Source: CAZWUK01 sp964636685 | GTDB lineage: Bacteria > Bacillota > Clostridia > Christensenellales > CAG-138 | Assembly (NCBI GenBank): GCA_964636685.1 | Contig: CAZWUK010000061.1 | Span: 1 to 13,059 of the forward strand | Direction of reading: 5' to 3' | DNA length: 13,059 nucleotides | Shown: piece by piece, positions 8,828-13,059 of the stretch | Layout of the letters: every line of letters begins with the position of its first letter | Numbering within the stretch: the stretch's first letter is position 1 | Notes under the pieces: generated by a model | Told to the model about the DNA's origin: nothing | The model's database searches: none | The model's input: only the letters and a program-made list of their open reading frames with translations | Made by a program: the position numbers and the translations under genes

Positions 8828-10414
8828 CTATTGCTCTAAGTCTATTACTTTTTCAAAAATATCCTGGAGGCGACTAATTGTAAACTCAATGCGCTCTCTG
8901 GGTGTAGTTAAAGAAGGCAAATTATCCTCGCGGGCGGTCGCCGCGCTTTGAAAAGATGACGGACGACATTGTTTGGGATCGTCCGCTTGTTCTGCAATAA
9001 TATCTGTTTCAAATACGGATAGCATGGGATCGAGACAGCTAATAATCATGTAGTCGAATGGATTTCGGGGATAGAGAGGTGGAAATCCGCAATCGTTCAG
9101 CACATCATTTAATTGATTAAAGTGATCAACGCAAGTGTCCTCCTCCTTGGAAAAAGCAATGACGTGTAGCAGCTCCGCAATCAAAAACGCCTCCCTTGAA
9201 ACTGGAGTGATTCGGACTTCTTCGTTTCTTCCAGCCTGGTGGATGGGTGTCAAAATGTTGATCATTCGTCGAACATTATCTTGCTTTGGCGCCTGCTGAT
9301 AGAGAACTGCCGCCGCAGTACCTGGGTCTAGTGCATCTAGCGCTGAAGGCAAAGAAACAACGTCCAGTAAGTCTATCAGAGGTTTTTTGTCGAGCCCTAA
9401 TTCCTTTGATACTGCCTCAAGTGTTTTTACATAATAGCGATAGGTGCTTGCACGGTAAGATCCCTGCATTTCTTTGAACTTTTCATCTTTCAGCAATTGC
9501 ACTAGGGACTCCTCGTCTGTCAGTTCCCCGACCATCTTACTGCATACTTTTGTATAGGACTCAAGGGAATGAAATCGGTTTGGCTCATCCTTATTCGAAG
9601 CAGTATTTTTTGGGTTCAAAGAGGACTCGATTTGTTTTAAGGACTCCTCGCCTGTCTGTTCCTTTACGCTGCTGCGCGGCTCAATAGGATTTTGTTTGTC
9701 CGTATTCACAGCAGTGCGTTTTGCAAGCAAAGAGTCTTCGACTGATTTTACGACAGGATCATTTGCTTTCACAGCGTCCGCAGGATCCTTACCCTCAATG
9801 ATAGAAGAGGCACTGTACCAAAGACCCATTCTCGACAATTCGTTCAGAGGCGCTGTTTTCCTGTTTTTGAGGTAATAGTACCATACGACATGTTTCCGAT
9901 CGCGCAAGTGAAAGCTCGGAAGAGCCATCTCCTTACGTAAAAAGTTATCGGATTCTTTTTCGTCGTATCCCGCAAGAAAGCAAAGAGCGATTGCTCGTTC
10001 CATCGCCTTTTGCACATGCCGATTGTCGAAAAAGACATGCTGCAAGCCCTGATCCAGCCTCGATATTCCAAACAGCTTTTTGATCAATCGCTGAAATATG
10101 TCGTCATCTCTATACGCTTCTAACATCTCTACGGCGCATCTTTTTCGATATTCTTCTTGATCTCTATACGCTTCTAACTTCTCTACGGCGCATCTTTTTC
10201 GATATTCTTCTTGATCTCTATACGCTTCTAATATCTCTACGGCGCGTCTTTTTCGATATTCTTCTTGTTGAATAAAATAGCTGCGGCCTTGCTGATTGAT
10301 GCCTGCAAGGATTTCTACTACGGCATTGTTGTCGATCTTCACCGCAAACTCAGTTTCCTGAAGATAATTTGTCAGAGCGCCATAATAATCAGATGGATCA
10401 AAACGATCGTCCAT
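8828..10414 (-). CDS. Helical adaptor-like partner of the kinase-STAND protein, with tandem repeats
   Basis: A 528-residue soluble, mostly helical protein; I know no named family for the whole. Residues 50-103 are three near-identical copies of an 18-residue helical unit (QEEYRKRCAVEKLEAYRD). Residues 136-184 and 410-461 each hold a small helical motif, first as FLRKEMALPSFHLRDRK and then as LNDVLNDCGFPPLYPRNPFD. This pattern resembles the helical domains often encoded beside Ser/Thr kinases in Clostridia. Between them, 223-259 and 260-304 are an imperfect linker duplication, both ending in EESL. The ATG at 10414 is chosen because GGAGGAA (10421-10427) lies 6 nt upstream; the longer start at 10495 adds 27 residues but has no ribosome site. 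It is the first gene of the cluster, 70 bp before the kinase, and so probably feeds into or scaffolds kinase signalling. Confidence 0.85.
   Translation of the reverse strand: MDDRFDPSDYYGALTNYLQETEFAVKIDNNAVVEILAGINQQGRSYFIQQEEYRKRRAVEILEAYRDQEEYRKRCAVEKLEAYRDQEEYRKRCAVEMLEAYRDDDIFQRLIKKLFGISRLDQGLQHVFFDNRHVQKAMERAIALCFLAGYDEKESDNFLRKEMALPSFHLRDRKHVVWYYYLKNRKTAPLNELSRMGLWYSASSIIEGKDPADAVKANDPVVKSVEDSLLAKRTAVNTDKQNPIEPRSSVKEQTGEESLKQIESSLNPKNTASNKDEPNRFHSLESYTKVCSKMVGELTDEESLVQLLKDEKFKEMQGSYRASTYRYYVKTLEAVSKELGLDKKPLIDLLDVVSLPSALDALDPGTAAAVLYQQAPKQDNVRRMINILTPIHQAGRNEEVRITPVSREAFLIAELLHVIAFSKEEDTCVDHFNQLNDVLNDCGFPPLYPRNPFDYMIISCLDPMLSVFETDIIAEQADDPKQCRPSSFQSAATAREDNLPSLTTPRERIEFTISRLQDIFEKVIDLEQ
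10106..10267 (-). repeat. Three tandem 54-bp coding repeats
   Basis: Copies at 10106-10159, 10160-10213 and 10214-10267 differ at only a few bases. Each encodes 18 residues, in frame, so copy number can change without breaking the gene. Eighteen residues equal five helical turns, so each unit would add the same face to a long charged helix. Confidence 0.95.
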
Positions 10415-10427
10415 AGAAACTTCCTCC
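10412..10427 (-). promoter_or_regulatory. Ribosome binding site that decides the start of the adaptor gene
   Basis: On the minus strand GGAGGAA (10421-10427) precedes the ATG (10412-10414) by 6 nt. The in-frame ATG at 10495 has no purine-rich site in the 20 nt before it. The caveat is that ATG GAG GAA could simply be codons of a longer protein. Confidence 0.55.
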
Positions 10428-10526
10428 ATGCGTGATATATGTGATTTTACTAGATCGGGCAGACTTTGTCCATTATTAAGCGCTGCGTATGCCATTCAAT
10501 GTGACAAATGTTCTTATTCGCTATTG

Positions 10527-10541
10527 TGTACTATAAGTACA
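10527..10541 (-). promoter_or_regulatory. Perfect palindrome upstream of the adaptor/kinase cluster, candidate operator
   Basis: TGTACT-ATA-AGTACA: 6-bp perfect arms with a 3-bp centre. It lies about 115 bp upstream of the preferred start at 10414 and 32 bp upstream of the alternative start. The minus strand reads TATAGT within it, a possible -10 box, but I find no convincing -35 at 16-18 bp. Binding of a dimeric regulator over the cluster promoter is plausible, not shown. Confidence 0.35.
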
Positions 10542-10583
10542 GGGAAACCTATGATCCTTCGTCTGTATGGCATTAAGTAATAT

Positions 10584-10666
10584 GTTATCCCGAATTTTTG
10601 CTTGCAGAAAACCTGTTTTACCGGATTGTCATGCAAGATTCGGGATAACTATTTAGTCGGGATAAC
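10584..10666. repeat. Inverted and direct GTTATCCCGA repeats at the edge of the conjugative-element fragment
   Basis: GTTATCCCGAAT (10584-10595) faces its exact complement ATTCGGGATAAC (10638-10649), and a further copy TCGGGATAAC (10657-10666) repeats that arm 17 bp away. A pair of inverted arms plus a direct copy resembles recombinase-binding or transposon-end arrangements. The last codons of the sortase gene lie inside these repeats. No recombinase gene is in the window. Confidence 0.6.
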
Positions 10667-12243
10667 ACAACATACTTTTCCGGCGCATGCCCGGTATAGT
10701 AAAACGGATAGCAGGTGACCAGCATCAGGTGTTTGCCATCCAGCGTCGGAATGCGCAGCGCATCGTCCGATTTCATGACCTCGATCGATTCTATCGCATA
10801 ATCATACTTGGTTCCGTTTGGCATGGTCACGGTAATCACATCGCCGTAGTCCGCCTTTTCCAGAACCTTTAGATGATTCCGGTTCCGGTGCCCATATACC
10901 ACGCAAACGCCGTCCTGCCCCGGTGCGGCGGAGGTGTTCAGCCAGCCGGGGCCGTTTTCCAGGGTGTCTTCCTCGACATTGCTCGCAACCTTGATGTTTG
11001 TTCCACGGATCGTGAGTGTGAACGCATCGCCGCTGCCGACCGAAACTGGAGCGGCAGTCTGCCCTGCCGGTGCATCCGTCACCTGCCCTGAGTCAGACGT
11101 CACAGAGACAGATCCGCTCGTCGGCGTTGTCGAAGGGGACGGAACCAGCGTGGCAAGCTGCGCTTTCAGTTCCTCCGGCATGGGAATCGGCACAGGCGAA
11201 GGCGTGGGATCAGCAAGCTCGATATATACAATCTCTGGCTCCCGGTTCAGGTTCGCGGCGGTTTTGAAGGCGATTGTCGCCAGAACGATAACAATCAGCG
11301 TCAGACCGGCAAACGCGGCGATTTGCAGCTTGGAAAAGCGTTTCATATTCCATTCTCTCTTTCTGTTTTTAATAACCAGCGATTTGATACCTGCTACGAT
11401 TGCTCTGAATGCTGCTGCCATTGATTTTGTTGCGATCTTGGCAGCCCGAGCTGCGGCCTGGGCCGTAGCTTTGACAGCCTTGGCGGCGGATTCGGCGGAC
11501 TTCTGCGCGGTTTTTGCCGTCGCTTTGGCTGCCTTTGCTGTAGTCTCTGCACTCTTTTGCGCCGTTTTGACGGTGCGATCTGCGGCTTTAACGGAAGACT
11601 CTGCCGTCTTTGTTGCAGCCTTGGAACCGGTTTTCACAGGACTGCGCTCGGCAGTTTTCACAGTTTTCGCGCCCGTATCGGCGGTTACGTGCCGGGATGA
11701 TTGCCTCACGGACTCCCGCGTTTTAATCCGCTGTTCTGCCTGCTTTTCAGCGAATTCCTTTCCGCCCTGATAGGTATGGCTTTCGGAATATGCCGGCTTG
11801 TCAGCAAGTCCCGCTGCATCCGTCTTTTCCCGCGCATGGATGCCATCCGCTTGATTCAGGTCCGGCCTGCGGTACGGTTTTTCACGCACATAGTCCACAT
11901 CCTCGCCTGTTTCCGTCCGCACATAGTTCTCCTTTGTTTTAACGGCGTGCTCCTTATCCGCTTCCGGCTTTTGCCGGATGCCCGGCTCCGAGGCGGTATT
12001 GGGTTCTACGTTTCCCTCACCATGTTCCCGGTTTTCTCGAACACGGTTTTCAGAACGCCGGTCGCGAATTTTTTCCGAAGCTTTGTCTTTAACGCGGTTC
12101 CCCATGTTCGCAGCTTCATGTTCAACACGTTCAGTGACGTACTCCACGCCGTGTTCGATCTGATCGCTGCCGTATTCCTCGGGACTATCAGATGCAGCAG
12201 AGGGCCGAAACTGCTCCTGTATTGCTAAACGTCTTTTGACCAA
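10618..12243 (-). CDS. Chimeric ORF: CD1108-like N-terminus fused in frame to a class D-like sortase
   Basis: The 541-codon frame has two unlike parts. Residues 1-299 are charged, then rich in Ala-Lys units (KTAQKSAETTAKAAKATAK), ending in AAFRAIVAGIKSLV. This is the N-terminal pattern of CD1108-type cell-wall hydrolase proteins of clostridial conjugative elements, but their catalytic part is absent. From Met300 (11346) comes a sortase: basic residues, membrane anchor at about 303-330, a Pro/Ser/Thr-rich stalk, then the catalytic domain with His452 in VYGHRN and Cys511 in LVTCYPF. Sortases cleave sorting signals and link proteins to the cell wall or to each other. Where family members have Arg (APxR) this has Lys523; Arg529 is near. 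The frame opens only with TTG and has no ribosome site, so the functional unit may be 10618-11346. The AGAGAG before Met300 is weak. The tail LSRLNSYPES is encoded by repeats, so the native C-terminus may be lost. Confidence 0.7.
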   Translation of the reverse strand: MVKRRLAIQEQFRPSAASDSPEEYGSDQIEHGVEYVTERVEHEAANMGNRVKDKASEKIRDRRSENRVRENREHGEGNVEPNTASEPGIRQKPEADKEHAVKTKENYVRTETGEDVDYVREKPYRRPDLNQADGIHAREKTDAAGLADKPAYSESHTYQGGKEFAEKQAEQRIKTRESVRQSSRHVTADTGAKTVKTAERSPVKTGSKAATKTAESSVKAADRTVKTAQKSAETTAKAAKATAKTAQKSAESAAKAVKATAQAAARAAKIATKSMAAAFRAIVAGIKSLVIKNRKREWNMKRFSKLQIAAFAGLTLIVIVLATIAFKTAANLNREPEIVYIELADPTPSPVPIPMPEELKAQLATLVPSPSTTPTSGSVSVTSDSGQVTDAPAGQTAAPVSVGSGDAFTLTIRGTNIKVASNVEEDTLENGPGWLNTSAAPGQDGVCVVYGHRNRNHLKVLEKADYGDVITVTMPNGTKYDYAIESIEVMKSDDALRIPTLDGKHLMLVTCYPFYYTGHAPEKYVVLSRLNSYPESCMTIR

Positions 12244-12248
12244 AGACG
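12230..12248. other. Junction between conjugative-element DNA and the response-regulator locus
   Basis: Two oppositely oriented reading frames, the CD1108-like one (left, minus) and the LytTR one (right, plus), overlap by 8 bp here. Both lack a proper start and a ribosome site. Base composition changes sharply, from GC-richer on the left to AT-rich on the right. The joint sits in CGTCTTT-TGACC-AAAGACG, an inverted repeat with 7-bp arms (12230-12236 and 12242-12248). This looks like a recombination or deletion scar. Confidence 0.55.
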
Positions 12249-12737
12249 AACACTGTCAAATCATCTTTATCACAGATGAAAATAGAATATATCCTGAATA
12301 CTATGAAATAAAACATATATGCGTAATGCCATTGGAATTGCTTTCGTTACATTTGGTTACAGCAATTAATACTGCTATTGCAAATATTCAAAATCTAAAT
12401 TCCCAATATCTATTTGTTTCAGCAAATAGTCAAAAGTGCTTAATACCTTGCGATCAAGTACTATATATGGAGCGAGTTCAGAGAAAAAAAACATATTTAC
12501 CTTTCAAACGAAGTGATAGAAACTTATCAACCATGGCAAGAAATAATAAAAGATGAAACTGCAGCGTCTTTCCTACAATGCCACAGGAGTATCGTGGTTA
12601 ACCTTCGAAAAGTTGCAAGATATCGTCATGATGAACTCACCCTTTTCAATTCTGTAAAAATCCCGATAGGCCGTCAATATGCATTACAAACAAAAGAAGC
12701 TTTTATGATGCTTTCTAACCAATTACTACATAATTAG
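12236..12737 (+). pseudogene. LytTR-family response regulator, 5' truncated and frameshifted
   Basis: Residues from TKDEHCQIIFITDEN to about residue 50 match the second half of a receiver domain. The first half with the phosphoacceptor Asp is missing because of the junction at about 12240. A LytTR DNA-binding domain follows: CDQVLYMERVQRKK, then after a frame change HIYLSNEVIETYQPW, FLQCHRSIVVNLRKV and IPIGRQY. The frame change is at an A8 run (12484-12491); removing one A restores a continuous domain ending at the stop at 12735-12737. Family members bind paired direct repeats upstream of target genes, often for peptide or quorum-type signalling. With no start codon context, no phosphoacceptor and a frameshift, this copy is almost certainly dead. 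No histidine kinase partner is visible in the window. Confidence 0.8.
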
Positions 12738-12781
12738 ACGGCATGTGTCATGAGCAATCATTGAAATTATGTAAAATGATA

Positions 12782-12795
12782 AAACAAGCTTGTTT
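12782..12795. other. 14-bp perfect palindrome downstream of the LytTR pseudogene
   Basis: AAACAAGCTTGTTT is self-complementary and lies 45 bp after the LytTR stop. There is no T-run beyond the arm, so it is more like a protein-binding dyad or a remnant than a terminator. Confidence 0.3.
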
Positions 12796-12876
12796 AACTC
12801 AATATCAAAGTGTCACCATATCCATATTCGCGAGCAATCTCGGATAGTAAAATTGTTGGCATTTTGTAAGAAAATG

Positions 12877-12961
12877 GGAAGTCTCAATCGCTTCCACCCG
12901 TAAAACGAGTGGTTCGAACTAGGGCTATAAGCCCATGTTGCCGACATGCGCCTAAAGACGC
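12877..12961 (+). other. Chain of small stem-loops, possible IS200/IS605-type end or structured RNA
   Basis: Consecutive hairpins: GGAAG/CTTCC (12877-12881, 12891-12895); CCACCCG/CGAGTGG (12894-12900, 12906-12912, one mismatch, TAAAA loop); GGGCT/AGCCC (12922-12926, 12930-12934, 3-nt loop); CATGT/ACATG (12934-12938, 12944-12948); and a 3-bp GCG/CGC stem to 12961. Such strings of imperfect palindromes are typical of IS200/IS605 element ends and their associated RNAs, and I have the impression of having seen this pattern in clostridial genomes. No TnpA or TnpB is left here. The rest of the 322-bp gene-free stretch (12738-13059) holds the palindrome at 12782, this array and the hairpin at 13004; I see nothing else in it. 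Confidence 0.4.
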
Positions 12962-13003
12962 TGGCTTTCGTTAACTCAAGCTACTATGTCTCATCTTACT
13001 TAA

Positions 13004-13042
13004 CGGGGCTGTAGCAAAAGGAAAAGCTACAGTCCCGCTTTT
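13004..13042 (+). terminator. Strong intrinsic-terminator-like hairpin
   Basis: CGGGGCTGTAGC (13004-13015) pairs with GCTACAGTCCCG (13026-13037) through 12 positions including one G-T pair, with a 10-nt A-rich loop, followed by CTTTTG. It is suited to ending a plus-strand transcript, such as one running through the LytTR remnant or the stem-loop array. An insertion-sequence end is the alternative reading. Confidence 0.6.
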
Positions 13043-13059
13043 GTATAGGCGGAAGGAAA

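Noticed and set aside
10934..11770. 278-codon plus-strand frame inside the sortase chimera
   Set aside because: It is the antisense of a GC-rich, Ala/Lys-rich coding region, which opens long shadow frames. The minus strand carries recognisable sortase motifs.
12795..12863. Short minus-strand frame of 22 codons reading LLSEIAREYGYGDTL
   Set aside because: It resembles a helix-turn-helix scrap but is too short, with no ribosome site, to support as a gene.
12877..12961. CRISPR array or tRNA (because of the repeated palindromes and a GGTTCGAACT box)
   Set aside because: There is no regular repeat-spacer pattern, and the T-loop-like box has no acceptor stem or anticodon arm around it.

Overview
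The window looks like a low-to-mid-GC Firmicutes chromosome, most likely a gut Clostridia (Oscillospirales or Christensenellales type). The reasons are strong AGGAGG-type ribosome sites, BspA-like leucine-rich repeats, a LytTR response regulator, a class D-like sortase, and a fragment resembling the CD1108-type proteins of clostridial conjugative elements. This is an assignment from protein flavour and base composition only. No rRNA, tRNA, CRISPR array or intact transposase was seen.

Layout. (1) 1-613: a decayed BspA-like LRR gene on the minus strand with two in-frame stops, its own promoter at 678-706, and a hairpin at its 3' end. (2) 806-1507: an intact calcineurin-like metallophosphoesterase. 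(3) 1645-10414 (possibly 10495): a minus-strand cluster of four genes read in the order orf528, kinase-STAND giant, orf183, orf295. The gaps are 70 bp, 61 bp and a 4-bp ATGA overlap, so they look co-transcribed. The 1871-residue protein joins a Ser/Thr protein kinase, a STAND/NB-ARC-type NTPase, a very long helical region, and a C-terminal zinc-binding domain resembling DUF2225. Its upstream partner is helical, carries three near-identical 18-residue repeats and two copies of a small helical motif often seen next to clostridial kinases. orf295 has five predicted membrane helices. (4) 10584-12243: a piece of conjugative-element DNA. The N-terminal part of a CD1108-like protein runs in frame into a class D-like sortase; the 3' side lies in GTTATCCCGAAT-type repeats and the 5' side is a sharp junction at about 12236-12243. 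(5) 12236-12737, plus strand: a LytTR response regulator cut at that junction and frameshifted in an A8 run. (6) 12738-13059: no gene, but a chain of small stem-loops and a strong intrinsic-terminator-like hairpin.

Working hypothesis. Region 3 is a self-contained signalling or conflict module: a sensor (helical repeats plus zinc domain), an NTPase switch and a kinase in one chain, with a multi-repeat helical adaptor, a small soluble protein and a membrane protein. The nearby phosphoesterase might oppose the kinase. The domain calls rest on motifs; the functional role is inference. The module sits beside mobile-element debris and pseudogenes, which fits an accessory, recently rearranged region.
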